From Amycolatopsis rifamycinica (GTDB lineage: Bacteria > Actinomycetota > Actinomycetes > Mycobacteriales > Pseudonocardiaceae): 64,000 nucleotides of DNA. The position numbers and the translations under genes are program-made. Below are positions 27,610 through 36,661 of this stretch, piece after piece (positions within the stretch are counted from its first letter, which is position 1; each line of letters begins with the position of its first letter). Below the pieces are notes generated by a model that saw only the letters and a program-made list of their open reading frames with translations, searched no databases and was not told the origin of the DNA. The DNA lies in the NCBI RefSeq assembly GCF_000695625.1, contig NZ_JMQI01000064.1, positions 1 through 64,000 on the forward strand. The letters are read 5' to 3'.

Positions 27610-28779
27610 GTGGACCTCTACGAGTACCAGGCGAGGGATCTCTTCGCCGCCCACGGAGTACCGGTTCTGCCGGGTGCCGTGGCTAGCACCCCCGAAGAAG
27701 CCAAGACCGCCGCGGAGCAGATCGGCAACCAGGTCGTCGTCAAGGCGCAGGTGAAGGTCGGCGGCCGCGGGAAGGCGGGCGGCGTCAAGCTGGCCCAGAC
27801 GCCGGACGAGGCGAAGGAGAAGGCGGAAGCCATCCTCGGCCTCGACATCAAGGGCCACATCACGCGTCGCGTGCTGGTGGCCGAAGCTTCGGACATCGCG
27901 TCCGAGTACTACTTCTCCTTCCTGCTGGACCGCGCGAACCGCACGTTCCTGGCGATGGCGTCCTCCGAGGGCGGCATGGAGATCGAGCAGCTCGCGGTCG
28001 AGCGGCCCGACGCGCTCGCGAAGATCCCGGTCGACGCGATCGCCGGCGTCGACAAGGCGAAGGCGCTCGAGATCCTGAAGGCCGGCAACTTCCCGGCCGA
28101 GATCATCGACGAAGCCGCCGACGTCGTCGTGAAGCTCTGGGAGACCTTCGTCTCCGAGGACGCCACCCTCGTCGAGGTCAACCCGCTGGTCCGCGACCCG
28201 CAGGACAAGATCATCGCCCTCGACGGCAAGGTCACCCTCGACGAGAACGCGGACTTCCGCCAGCCGGGCCACGAGGCCCTGGTGGACAAGGAAGCGGAGA
28301 ACCCGCTCGAGGCGAAGGCCAAGGCCAAGAACCTCAACTACGTCAAGCTCGACGGCCAGGTCGGCATCATCGGCAACGGCGCGGGCCTCGTCATGTCCAC
28401 TTTGGACGTCGTGGCGTACGCGGGCGAGAAGCACGGCGGCGTGAAGCCGGCGAACTTCCTCGACATCGGCGGCGGCGCGTCGGCCGAGGTCATGGCGGCC
28501 GGGCTGGACGTCATCCTCAACGACACCGACGTGAAGAGCGTCTTCGTCAACGTCTTCGGCGGCATCACCGCCTGCGACGCGGTGGCGACCGGCATCGTCG
28601 AGGCCCTGAAGATCCTGGGCGACGAGGCCACCAAGCCGCTGGTCGTCCGCCTGGACGGCAACAACGTCGTGGAGGGTCGCAAGATCCTGGCCGACGCGAA
28701 CCACCCGCTGGTCACCGTGGTGGACACAATGGACAACGCGGCCGACAAGGCTGCCGAGCTCGCCGCGGCAGGTGCGTGA
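27610..28779 (+). CDS. sucC: Succinyl-CoA synthetase beta subunit (ADP-forming)
   Basis: TCA cycle: succinyl-CoA to succinate with ATP formation. 389 residues. The ATP-grasp N-terminus is DLYEYQARDLFAAHGVPVLPG, with nucleotide-binding VVKAQVKVGGRGKAGGVKL. The C-terminal ligase domain has NFLDIGGGASAEV and VNVFGGITACDAVA. GTG 27610 is preceded by GGAGACTGGAG. It is followed at once by sucD. Confidence 0.97.
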   Translation: MDLYEYQARDLFAAHGVPVLPGAVASTPEEAKTAAEQIGNQVVVKAQVKVGGRGKAGGVKLAQTPDEAKEKAEAILGLDIKGHITRRVLVAEASDIASEYYFSFLLDRANRTFLAMASSEGGMEIEQLAVERPDALAKIPVDAIAGVDKAKALEILKAGNFPAEIIDEAADVVVKLWETFVSEDATLVEVNPLVRDPQDKIIALDGKVTLDENADFRQPGHEALVDKEAENPLEAKAKAKNLNYVKLDGQVGIIGNGAGLVMSTLDVVAYAGEKHGGVKPANFLDIGGGASAEVMAAGLDVILNDTDVKSVFVNVFGGITACDAVATGIVEALKILGDEATKPLVVRLDGNNVVEGRKILADANHPLVTVVDTMDNAADKAAELAAAGA

Positions 28780-28780
28780 G

Positions 28781-29671
28781 ATGTCGATCTTCCTGAACGA
28801 GAACAGCAAGGTCATCGTCCAGGGGCTCACCGGCTCCGAGGGCATGAAGCACGCCACCAAGATGCTGAAGTCCGGCACGAACATCGTGGGCGGCGTCAAC
28901 GCCCGCAAGGCCGGCCAGACCGTCACCATCGAGGGCAAGGACCTCAAGGTCTTCGGCACCGTCGAAGAGGCGATCAAGGAGACCGGCGCCGACGTGTCGG
29001 TCATCTTCGTGCCGCCGAAGTTCGCCAAGGACGCGGTCATCGAGGCGATCGACGCCGAGATCCCGCTCGCCGTGGTGATCACCGAGGGCATCCCGGTGCA
29101 CGACTCGGCCTACTTCTGGGCCCACGCCGTCGCCAAGGGCAACACGACCCGGATCATCGGCCCGAACTGCCCCGGCGTGATCAGCCCGGGCAAGTCGAAC
29201 GCCGGCATCATCCCGGCCGACATCTCCGGCCCCGGCCACATCGGCCTCGTGTCGAAGTCCGGCACCCTGACCTACCAGATGATGTACGAGCTGCGGGACA
29301 TCGGTTTCTCGACCGCGGTCGGCATCGGCGGTGACCCGATCATCGGCACCACGCACATCGACGCCCTCGAGGCGTTCGAGGCCGACCCCGAGACCAAGGT
29401 CATCGTGATGATCGGCGAGATCGGCGGCGACGCCGAAGAGCGCGCCGCGGCCTACATCAAGGAGAACGTGACCAAGCCGGTCGTCGGCTACGTCGCGGGC
29501 TTCACCGCGCCCGAGGGCAAGACCATGGGCCACGCCGGCGCCATCGTGTCGGGCTCCTCCGGCACGGCCGCCGCGAAGAAGGAGGCCCTCGAGGCCGCCG
29601 GCGTCAAGGTCGGCAAGACCCCGAGCGAGACCGCCGTCCTGGCACGTGAGCTGTACAACAACCTCGGCTGA
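28781..29671 (+). CDS. sucD: Succinyl-CoA synthetase alpha subunit
   Basis: 296 residues. The CoA-binding Rossmann domain starts SIFLNENSKVIVQGLTGSEGMKHA. The phosphohistidine lies in GHAGAIVSG, and IGPNCPGVISPGK and IGEIGG are conserved. ATG 28781 is one base after the sucC stop. A terminator hairpin follows. Confidence 0.97.
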   Translation: MSIFLNENSKVIVQGLTGSEGMKHATKMLKSGTNIVGGVNARKAGQTVTIEGKDLKVFGTVEEAIKETGADVSVIFVPPKFAKDAVIEAIDAEIPLAVVITEGIPVHDSAYFWAHAVAKGNTTRIIGPNCPGVISPGKSNAGIIPADISGPGHIGLVSKSGTLTYQMMYELRDIGFSTAVGIGGDPIIGTTHIDALEAFEADPETKVIVMIGEIGGDAEERAAAYIKENVTKPVVGYVAGFTAPEGKTMGHAGAIVSGSSGTAAAKKEALEAAGVKVGKTPSETAVLARELYNNLG

Positions 29672-29694
29672 GGTTGGCGAGTAACTCCTGGTGA

Positions 29695-29727
29695 GGCCGG
29701 GCACCGCACGAGGTGCCCGGCCTTTCC
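29695..29727 (+). terminator. sucCD terminator
   Basis: Perfect 11-bp stem GGCCGGGCACC / GGTGCCCGGCC with a six-base loop, followed by TTTCC, 23 bases after the sucD stop. Confidence 0.85.
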
Positions 29728-29878
29728 TCGTTCCGGCACGAAACCGGGCGGGAGATTCACACGTCTGGTGGGCTGGCGGCCTCTGAGTGCGCTAGCGTTC
29801 TGCGCACACAAGCCGCCTCGTCTTCTTCCGGGCGCCCGCGCGCCCGGAGTGCCGGTCGAACCGACAGGAGTGCATCCG

Positions 29879-30658
29879 ATGACCTTCCCCAGCGGTGGGC
29901 CCGGCTACCCCCAGCAGGGTGGCGGCCAGCAGCCCCCAGGCCCCCCGTCCAGTGCCTTCCCGGCGCAGCAGCCGCATTCGCACCAGGCGTCCGCCGGGGG
30001 AGCGGGCCTGACGCAGAACCTGCCGCTGCTGCTCGCCCTGGTCGCCGCCGGCCTCGGCCTCGTGCAGTACTTCCTCGGCTTCTCCGACAACGGCGAAGTC
30101 GGCCTCGGCGGGACGTTCCTGCTCGGCGGCGGCCTGCTCGCCGCGATGCACGCGCTGCCGAAGGGCCCGAGGACGCTGCCGTTCGCGGCGCTGTTCAGCG
30201 TCCTCGGCGCGCTCGAGGTCCTGGACTCGCTGGTCGGGATGCAGACCTCGCCCGGCATCGTCACCGTCATCCTGATCCTGGGGATCCTGCAGATGCTCGC
30301 CGCGGTCGGCGCGCTGCTGATCGCGCACGACATCATCAAGCCGCCGTCGCCGAAGCCCGCCGCGCCGTCTTACGGCGGCCAGTACGGCCAGCCGGGACAG
30401 CAGCAGTTCGGTCAGCAGGGCCAGCCCGGCCAGCAGTTCGGCCAGCCGGGCCACGGGCCGGGCCCGGTCGCCGCGACCGGGGAGCCGTCGGCGCCGTTCT
30501 CCCAGCCGGGCCAGTACGGCTCGCCGAACCCGCCGTCGACCACGCCGCCGCCGACCCAGCAGGCCACGACGTACGCCCCGCAGCAGGGCCAGTTCTTCCA
30601 GCAGCCGCCGCCGGAGAACCCGGGCACGCCGCCCGGCGGCTTCGGCAAGTCGAACTGA
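29879..30658 (+). CDS. DUF5336 family membrane protein
   Basis: 259 residues. The Gly/Pro/Gln-rich N-terminus is followed by four hydrophobic helices (about 44-150) and a long Gln/Pro/Gly tail (GQPGQQFGQPGHGPGP). This matches the mycobacterial Rv0954-type protein at the same place after sucD. Function is not established. ATG 29879 has AGGAG nine bases upstream. Confidence 0.85.
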   Translation: MTFPSGGPGYPQQGGGQQPPGPPSSAFPAQQPHSHQASAGGAGLTQNLPLLLALVAAGLGLVQYFLGFSDNGEVGLGGTFLLGGGLLAAMHALPKGPRTLPFAALFSVLGALEVLDSLVGMQTSPGIVTVILILGILQMLAAVGALLIAHDIIKPPSPKPAAPSYGGQYGQPGQQQFGQQGQPGQQFGQPGHGPGPVAATGEPSAPFSQPGQYGSPNPPSTTPPPTQQATTYAPQQGQFFQQPPPENPGTPPGGFGKSN

Positions 30659-30673
30659 CGCAGCCTGCTTTCG

Positions 30674-30713
30674 AACACCCGCTGTGACGCTCCGTGTCAC
30701 AGCGGGTGTTTTG
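30674..30713 (+). terminator. Strong stem-loop terminator
   Basis: Perfect 15-bp stem AACACCCGCTGTGAC / GTCACAGCGGGTGTT with a seven-base loop, followed by TTGCG, 15 bases after the DUF5336 stop. Confidence 0.88.
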
Positions 30714-30803
30714 CGTCCGCGGTGACCCGACAGGGTGAGCCGCTCCCTCCGGCGGCGGCGTGGCTCACCCGGACGGAGCAGCCCGGATGTCAGGGTGCGG
30801 ATC

Positions 30804-32243
30804 ATGGAGCTGCTCACCGACGACCCCCACCCGCCGGGTGAAGCGGTGGGCGACCCCGGCCCCGAGCCGTCGACGGCGTCCTGGCCGCGGGTCCTGCTCG
30901 CCGCCGCTCTCGGCCCGCTGATCACCGGCTACGCCGCCGTCGCGACCGTGCTGGCCGTGGTCGCCCTCACCGCCGGCCGCACCGCCTTCTCCGGCACCGG
31001 CGTGCTGCTGGCCGCCGGGCCCGGCTGGCTCGCCGCGCACCAGGTGCGCCTCGGCATCGGCGGCCACCCGCTCGGTGTGCTGCCGCTGCTGCCGACGCTG
31101 GGCGTGGTCGCACTGGCCGCGCGGACGGCGTCCGGCGCCGCCCGCCGCCTCGGCTGCCGGTCCTTCCGCGCGGCGCGGCCGGTGCTCATCACGATCACCG
31201 CCGCGCACGCGGCGTTCGGACTCGTCCTCGCCCTCTGCGCGAAGGGCTCGCCGGTGACGGCGAACCCCGCGGCCGCCTTCGCCGTGCCCGGGCTGCTCGC
31301 CGCGGCGGCGTCGGCCGCCGGAATCATCCGGTCGTGCGGGCTGCCGGACGCCCTCGCCGACCGCCTCGACCCCCTCGCGCTGCGCGGGCTGCGCACCGGC
31401 GCGGCGAGCCTGGCGATCCTGGTGGCCGGCGGTGCCGCCGTGTTCACCGTCGTGACCGGGGTGTCGTGGGCGACGGTGGCCGACACCTACGAACCCGGGC
31501 TCGGCACCAGCGCCGGGCTCTTCCTGCTCTCGCTGCTGTACCTGCCGAACGCCGTGACGGCCGCGATGTCCTTCGTCACCGGCCCCGGGTTCTCGATCGG
31601 GCCGCTCACCGTCGGTGTGTTCGGCTACCACGGGGGCGCCGTGCCCGCTGTCCCGCTGCTCGGCGGCCTGCCCGAGCACCACGCGGCCTGGTGGCCGGCG
31701 CTGCTGGTGCTGCCCGCGGCAGCCGGCGCGCTGGCCGGCTGGTCGCTGCGCCGGGCCGACGCCGAGCCGGCGCAGCGCGTCCGCGCGGTCGCGATCGCCG
31801 GTGCCGTGGTCGCGCTCGGCTGCGTCGTGCTGGGCACGCTGGCCGGCGGGCGGCTCGGCGACGGCCCGTTCGACCCGGTGAGCGTCCCGGTCGGCGTCGC
31901 CTCGGTCGTCGCGTTCTGCTGGATCGTCATCCCGGGTTCGTTCGTCGCCTTCTTCGCGGGCGAGCACGAGCCGCCCGCACCGCCGCCCGAAGCGCTCGAA
32001 GACAACGAAGCATTCCAGGACGCCGACGACATCGACGTCCAAGAAGCGTCCAAAGCCGTCGAGGAGCTCGAAGCCGCCGAACGGGCGTCCGAAGAGGACG
32101 CGGAGTTCGAGGCCGAAGCCGACGCCGAGCTCGGCCTGGAGGACCCGGCACTTCCCCGTGAAAGTGCCCTCGAAGAGGACGGGGTTGTGACCGGAGGCAC
32201 CGAGACCTGCGGCGACGTCGAGCCGGACGAGGGCGACCGTTAG
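30804..32243 (+). CDS. perM: PerM-like (DUF6350) cell-division membrane protein
   Basis: 479 residues with about nine to eleven hydrophobic helices and a very acidic C-terminal tail (about the last 80 residues, rich in Glu/Asp). Position immediately before purN and purH, topology and length match Rv0955 (PerM), which in M. tuberculosis stabilises the divisome at low magnesium. Identification is by synteny and overall character. ATG 30804 is used; GTG 30795 is possible. Confidence 0.75.
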   Translation: MELLTDDPHPPGEAVGDPGPEPSTASWPRVLLAAALGPLITGYAAVATVLAVVALTAGRTAFSGTGVLLAAGPGWLAAHQVRLGIGGHPLGVLPLLPTLGVVALAARTASGAARRLGCRSFRAARPVLITITAAHAAFGLVLALCAKGSPVTANPAAAFAVPGLLAAAASAAGIIRSCGLPDALADRLDPLALRGLRTGAASLAILVAGGAAVFTVVTGVSWATVADTYEPGLGTSAGLFLLSLLYLPNAVTAAMSFVTGPGFSIGPLTVGVFGYHGGAVPAVPLLGGLPEHHAAWWPALLVLPAAAGALAGWSLRRADAEPAQRVRAVAIAGAVVALGCVVLGTLAGGRLGDGPFDPVSVPVGVASVVAFCWIVIPGSFVAFFAGEHEPPAPPPEALEDNEAFQDADDIDVQEASKAVEELEAAERASEEDAEFEAEADAELGLEDPALPRESALEEDGVVTGGTETCGDVEPDEGDR

Positions 32244-32320
32244 GGTTTACGTGACCTGGTGAAGCGCCGTGCGCCCGGCTGCGCACCGCCCGCGGCAAGG
32301 AGCCCGCTCTGTCTCAACGG

Positions 32321-32938
32321 TTGGAGCTGCCCACTCCGGTGAAGCTCGTCGTGCTCGCGTCGGGCTCCGGCACCCTCCTGCAGGCGGTGCTGGACGCCAC
32401 CGGGCGGTCCGGTTTCCCGGCCAAGGTCGTCGCCGTCGGCGCCGACCGCACCGGCATCGAGGCCCTGACCCGGGCGGAGCGGCTGAGCATCCCGTCGTTC
32501 ACCGTCCGCGTCGCCGACCACCCCGACCGTGCCGCGTGGGACAAGGCGCTGACCGAGGCCGTCGCGGCGTACCGCCCCGACCTGGTCGTCTCGGCGGGGT
32601 TCATGAAGATCCTCGGGAGTGACTTCCTCGGCCGCTTCACGGTGATCAACACGCACCCCGCGCTGCTCCCGTCCTTCCCCGGGATGCACGCGGTCCGCGA
32701 CGCGCTCGAGGCCGGCGTCAAGGTCACCGGCTCGACCGTGCACTTCGCGGACGCCGGGGTCGACACCGGGCCGATCATCGCCCAGGAGGCGGTCGTCGTG
32801 GAGAGCGACGACGACGAAGACGTCCTGCACGAACGGATCAAGGCCGTCGAACGCAGGCTGCTGGTGGAAACGATCGAGCGACTCGGCCGCGGTGGCTGCA
32901 CCGTGGACGGACGAAAGGTGACATTTCGTGAGCACTGA
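32321..32938 (+). CDS. purN: Phosphoribosylglycinamide formyltransferase
   Basis: Third step of purine synthesis, formylating GAR with 10-formyl-THF. About 205 residues. The phosphate loop is LASGSGTLLQAV. The catalytic triad region is NTHPALLPSFPGMHAV (Asn, His) with Asp in VDTGPII. TTG 32321 is annotated, but AAGGAG at 32297-32302 is ideally placed (six bases) for an in-frame CTG at 32309, which would add four residues. The end overlaps purH by 11 bases. Confidence 0.94.
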   Translation: MELPTPVKLVVLASGSGTLLQAVLDATGRSGFPAKVVAVGADRTGIEALTRAERLSIPSFTVRVADHPDRAAWDKALTEAVAAYRPDLVVSAGFMKILGSDFLGRFTVINTHPALLPSFPGMHAVRDALEAGVKVTGSTVHFADAGVDTGPIIAQEAVVVESDDDEDVLHERIKAVERRLLVETIERLGRGGCTVDGRKVTFREH

Positions 32939-34496
32939 CCTGGGACGGCGCCCGGTCCGCCGGGCGCTGATCGGCGTCTCGGACAAGGCGGGCCTCCTGG
33001 ACCTCGCGACCGGCCTGCACGCGGCCGGCGTCGAGATCGTCTCCACCGGCGGAACGGCGAAGGCCATCGCCGACGCCGGGGTCCCGGTCACGCCGGTCGA
33101 GCAGGTCACCGGTTTCCCCGAGTCGCTGGACGGCCGGGTGAAGACGCTGCACCCGAACGTGCACGCCGGGCTGCTGGCCGACCAGCACAACCCCGACCAC
33201 GTCGAGCAGCTGCGCAAGCTGGACATCGCGGCGTTCGACCTGCTGGTCGTGAACCTGTACCCGTTCGCGCAGACCGTCGCCTCCGGCGCGAGCCCCGAGG
33301 ACTGCGTCGAGAACATCGACATCGGCGGCCCGGCCATGGTCCGCGCGGCGGCGAAGAACCACGGCAGCGTCGCGGTCGTCGTCGACCCGGCCCGCTACGG
33401 CTGGGTGCTCGAGCGCGTCACCGACGGCGGCTTCGACTTCGAAGACCGCAAGCGGCTCGCGGCCCGGGCGTACGCGCACACGGCGGCGTACGACACGGCT
33501 GTCGCTTCGTGGTTCGCCAGCGCGTACGCCCCCGACGAGAACACTGTCGACGCCGGCTTCCCGGACTTCCTCGGCGCCACCTGGGAACGCGCCGAAGTCC
33601 TGCGCTACGGCGAGAACCCGCACCAGAAGGCCGCGCTGTACAAGAGCGAGCGGCCCGGCCTGGCGCACGCCGAGCAGCTGCACGGCAAGGCCATGTCGTA
33701 CAACAACTACGTCGACACCGACGCCGCGCGCCGCGCCGCGTACGACTTCGCCGAGCCCGCCGTCGCGATCATCAAGCACGCCAACCCGTGCGGTCTCGCG
33801 GTCGGCGTCGACGTCGCCGAAGCGCACCGCAAGGCGCACGCGTGCGACCCGGTTTCGGCCTACGGCGGCGTCATCGCGACGAACCGGCCGGTCAGCCGCG
33901 AGGCCGCCGAGCAGATCGCCGAGGTCTTCACCGAGGTCGTGCTGGCGCCGGACTTCGACGCCGAAGCCCTGGAAATCCTGCAGCGCAAGAAGAACATCCG
34001 CCTGCTGAAGCTGCCCGCGGCCCCGGCGTCGCCGGTCGAGTTCCGCCCGATTTCCGGCGGCGTCCTGCTGCAGACGGCCGACGCGATCGACGCCTCCGGC
34101 GACGACCCCGCCAACTGGAAGCTGGCCACCGGCGCCCCGGCCGACGAGCAGACCCTGCGCGACCTCGAGTTCGCGTGGCGCTCGCTGCGCGCGGTCAAGT
34201 CCAACGCCATCCTGCTGGCCAGCGGCGGCGCGACCGTCGGCGTCGGCATGGGCCAGGTCAACCGCGTCGACTCGTCGCGGCTGGCGGTCTCGCGGGCGGG
34301 CGACCGGGCCAAGGGCGCGGTCGGCGCGTCGGACGCGTTCTTCCCGTTCCCGGACGGCCTGGAAGTGCTGGCCGAGGCGGGCGTGCGCGCGATCGTGCAG
34401 CCCGGCGGCTCGGTCCACGACCCCGAGGTCATCGCGGCCGCGGAGAAGGCGGGCGTCACCATGTACCTGACGGGGACGCGCCACTTCGCGCACTGA
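32928..34496 (+). CDS. purH: Bifunctional AICAR transformylase / IMP cyclohydrolase
   Basis: Last two steps of IMP synthesis. 522 residues. The N-terminal cyclohydrolase (MGS-like) has GVSDKAGLLDLA, STGGTAKAI and GRVKTLHPNVHAGLL. The transformylase has RYGENPHQKAAL, the catalytic KHANPCGLAVG (Lys-His) and SDAFFPF. GTG 32928 lies inside the end of purN, so the two are coupled. Confidence 0.97.
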   Translation: MSTDLGRRPVRRALIGVSDKAGLLDLATGLHAAGVEIVSTGGTAKAIADAGVPVTPVEQVTGFPESLDGRVKTLHPNVHAGLLADQHNPDHVEQLRKLDIAAFDLLVVNLYPFAQTVASGASPEDCVENIDIGGPAMVRAAAKNHGSVAVVVDPARYGWVLERVTDGGFDFEDRKRLAARAYAHTAAYDTAVASWFASAYAPDENTVDAGFPDFLGATWERAEVLRYGENPHQKAALYKSERPGLAHAEQLHGKAMSYNNYVDTDAARRAAYDFAEPAVAIIKHANPCGLAVGVDVAEAHRKAHACDPVSAYGGVIATNRPVSREAAEQIAEVFTEVVLAPDFDAEALEILQRKKNIRLLKLPAAPASPVEFRPISGGVLLQTADAIDASGDDPANWKLATGAPADEQTLRDLEFAWRSLRAVKSNAILLASGGATVGVGMGQVNRVDSSRLAVSRAGDRAKGAVGASDAFFPFPDGLEVLAEAGVRAIVQPGGSVHDPEVIAAAEKAGVTMYLTGTRHFAH

Positions 34497-34500
34497 CCGA

Positions 34501-34601
34501 TCTGTGACATCCGGGGCGAAGCCCCGGGTGTCACTGACCGCTTTCGGGGGCTCCGGGTGGCGGAGCCCCCGGCCCTGGGGCGAAGCCCCGGATGTCACAG
34601 A
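34501..34601. repeat. Nested inverted repeat with two GGGGCGAAGCCCC hairpins
   Basis: Outer arms TCTGTGACATCCGGGGC (34501-34517) and its complement (34585-34601) are perfect over 17 bases. Each arm contains GGGGCGAAGCCCC, a five-pair stem with a GAA loop. The centre holds a third stem, GGGGGCTCC / GGAGCCCCC, around 34546-34570. The whole could fold as a three-armed structure just after purH. It may act as terminator or be a dispersed repeat. Confidence 0.8.
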
Positions 34602-34626
34602 CCCGCGCTTCGAGAGGGAGGGCTCG

Positions 34627-35400
34627 ATGCAGCAACCGCCGTACGGCCAAGGTCAGCAGGGGTACCCGGGCTACCCGCAGCAGCAGCCCGGGTACCCGCC
34701 GCCGCAGCCGGGATATCCGCAGCAGCAGGGCTATCCGCCCGGGTACCCGCCGCCCGGCTACCCGCCCGCGGGGTACGGCGCGCCGGTGCCGCCGCCGAAG
34801 AAGAAGCGGACCGGGCTGATCCTCGGCATCATCGGCGGCGTCGCCGTGCTGCTCGGCGCGGGCATCCCGCTGGGCATCATCGCCAGCGACTACTTCGCGA
34901 GCACCGGCGCGGCCCCGTCGTCGTCGCCGGTGCCCGCCGAGTGCCGGGTGCCCGCGCCGGTGCTGGAGAAGGCGGGTTTCCCGAGCTTCGTCCTGGGCGG
35001 CCAAGGCGACCAGAACCTGCCGGGCATCAAGCAGCAGGGCTGCAGCTGGAAGCCGGGACCGGACGAGAACGTCCGCGACGCCACCATGCACGTCCAGATC
35101 ACCCGGTACTCCGGGCAGAGTGCGCGCGAGCAGGCGAACGACCTGTTCACGCCGAAGGCGCCGCCCCTCCCGCCGACGGAGGTGCGCGGCATCGGGGACA
35201 AAGCCCTCCTGGTCCGGCTGGCCACGCAGAGCGCGTTCAGCGGGTCCGAGCTGCACGTCCTGAAGGGCACGACCGTCGTCGTCCTCGAGGTGACCGGCTG
35301 GGACAAGGGGTTCTTCTCGAACTCGCCGATGCCGCAGGAGGAGACCGACGCCGCCGTGCAGGCGGTCGGCGCCGAGATCGTCAAGAACCTGGCGCGTTAA
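34627..35400 (+). CDS. Proline/tyrosine-rich N-terminus, single-pass, exported domain protein
   Basis: 257 residues. The N-terminal 55 residues are GYPP/QQ repeats, then KKKR and one membrane helix (GLILGIIGGVAVLLGAGIPLGIIA). The extracytoplasmic domain has two cysteines (AECRVPAPVL, QQGCSWKPG) that could form a disulfide, in the style of DUF3558-type actinomycete proteins. ATG 34627 has GGGAGG upstream. The stop shares TTAA with the convergent gene. Function unknown. Confidence 0.75.
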   Translation: MQQPPYGQGQQGYPGYPQQQPGYPPPQPGYPQQQGYPPGYPPPGYPPAGYGAPVPPPKKKRTGLILGIIGGVAVLLGAGIPLGIIASDYFASTGAAPSSSPVPAECRVPAPVLEKAGFPSFVLGGQGDQNLPGIKQQGCSWKPGPDENVRDATMHVQITRYSGQSAREQANDLFTPKAPPLPPTEVRGIGDKALLVRLATQSAFSGSELHVLKGTTVVVLEVTGWDKGFFSNSPMPQEETDAAVQAVGAEIVKNLAR

Positions 35401-36128
35401 GCGGGCGCGCGCAGCGCCTTGCAGAGCGCGACCGGGAACTTCGGCTCGGCCGCCAGGATTTCCGCGCAGCCGCCGGACCGGGTCCGCGCGAACGACGTCC
35501 AGCCCGCGTCGCTCCAGCGGAAAGCCGTGCGGGACGGCGACCCGGCCTGGTGCTCCAGGAAGTCGGCGACCAGCCAGGCGGGGTCGCACGCGCGGGTCGT
35601 GCCCGGGCTGTCGGCGCCGGCGGCGGACACCGCGGCGCCGATCCACGCGGGGTCGCAGTGGTCGGCGGGCGCGGCGCAGCTTCCCCGGCGGTCGCAGCGG
35701 CCCCAGCCGGCGCCGAGCTTGTGCCAGGCGTTCCCGGTGTCGGCGTTGAACGTGACCGTGCGGTCCGCGATCGGGTCCGCCGTCGTCAGCCGCAGCTCGG
35801 CGGGAACCTTGTCCTGGCAGCCGCCCGCCGCGGGCCGGGTCGAGTAGACGACGTCGGCGCGGATGTCGGTCTTGGCCTCCACGACCTGCTCGATCCGCGG
35901 CTCCTGTACGCAGCCGGGATCCTTGCCGGGCAGCGAGACCTGCACGACGAGGCTGTGGTCGTCCGAGCCGGGGCGGATGCCGGTGACGTCGGCGCGGAAG
36001 GAGCGCCACTCCGCGCCGATGGTCGTCGGCGCGGGGGCCGCGGCCGTGGCGCCGGGCACCCCGCAGGCCGCCGCGGCCACGAGCACGCCGGCGACCGCCA
36101 GGATCGGCCGTCTTCGCGATCCGGTCAT
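35397..36128 (-). CDS. Putative exported lipoprotein
   Basis: 243 residues. The signal peptide runs RRRPILAVAGVLVAAAAC, with a lipobox-like VAAAAC at about 17-22. The mature part is Cys-rich (GCVQEP, GGCQDK, GRCDRRGSCAAP, HCDPAW, ACDPAW), suggesting several disulfides. No family recognised. A run of six G lies upstream of ATG 36128. Confidence 0.7.
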   Translation of the reverse strand: MTGSRRRPILAVAGVLVAAAACGVPGATAAAPAPTTIGAEWRSFRADVTGIRPGSDDHSLVVQVSLPGKDPGCVQEPRIEQVVEAKTDIRADVVYSTRPAAGGCQDKVPAELRLTTADPIADRTVTFNADTGNAWHKLGAGWGRCDRRGSCAAPADHCDPAWIGAAVSAAGADSPGTTRACDPAWLVADFLEHQAGSPSRTAFRWSDAGWTSFARTRSGGCAEILAAEPKFPVALCKALRAPA

Positions 36129-36172
36129 CGCCACCCCCCAAGTCCACCGGCAATCTAGCCGACGCCGCAGCG

Positions 36173-36661
36173 TCAGGCGGCCGGACCGGGTTTTTCGCGG
36201 AGGGTGACGTCCTTCTCGAGGTAAACCGCGCCGAGGATGTGGCCGGACGCGGGCGGCGCGTCGGTGAGCCGGTAGCCGGCCCGCTGGTAGAGGGCGATGT
36301 TGCGGGCGCTGCGCGCGCCGGTGAAGAGGGCGAACCGGCGGGCTTCGGCGGGCGCGTGCGCCTCGGCGTGGGCGAGCAGCCGACGGCCCCATCCGCGCCC
36401 GGCGAGGTCCGGCGCGACCATCAACCTGCCGATCTCCCAGCGGTTCCCGTCGAGGCGGGCGCGCACGGCGCCGACCAGCCGGTGGTCCTGCCGCAGCACC
36501 CACACCGACCACGTCTTCGCCCAGTCGCGCACCTCGTCGAGGGTTTCGTGCAGGGCGGGGATGTCGAGGGTGTCGTTGAGGACGGCTTCCTGGACCCAGC
36601 AGCAGCGTTGCAGGACCAGCAGTTCCGGGACGTCTTCGGGGCGGGCGTCGGTGGGCTCCAC
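36173..36661 (-). CDS. GNAT family N-acetyltransferase
   Basis: 162 residues, normal for a GNAT. The acetyl-CoA loop is GRGWGRRLL (R-x-x-G-x-G/A type) after VAPDLA. The C-terminal strand pair includes ARNIALYQRAGYRL. The substrate is unknown. GTG 36661 is the first start. Confidence 0.85.
   Translation of the reverse strand: MEPTDARPEDVPELLVLQRCCWVQEAVLNDTLDIPALHETLDEVRDWAKTWSVWVLRQDHRLVGAVRARLDGNRWEIGRLMVAPDLAGRGWGRRLLAHAEAHAPAEARRFALFTGARSARNIALYQRAGYRLTDAPPASGHILGAVYLEKDVTLREKPGPAA

Noticed and set aside
30765..32042. Long minus-strand frame opposite the PerM-like gene
   Set aside because: Arg/Gly/Asp-rich product with no domain; the plus-strand frame has helices and synteny.
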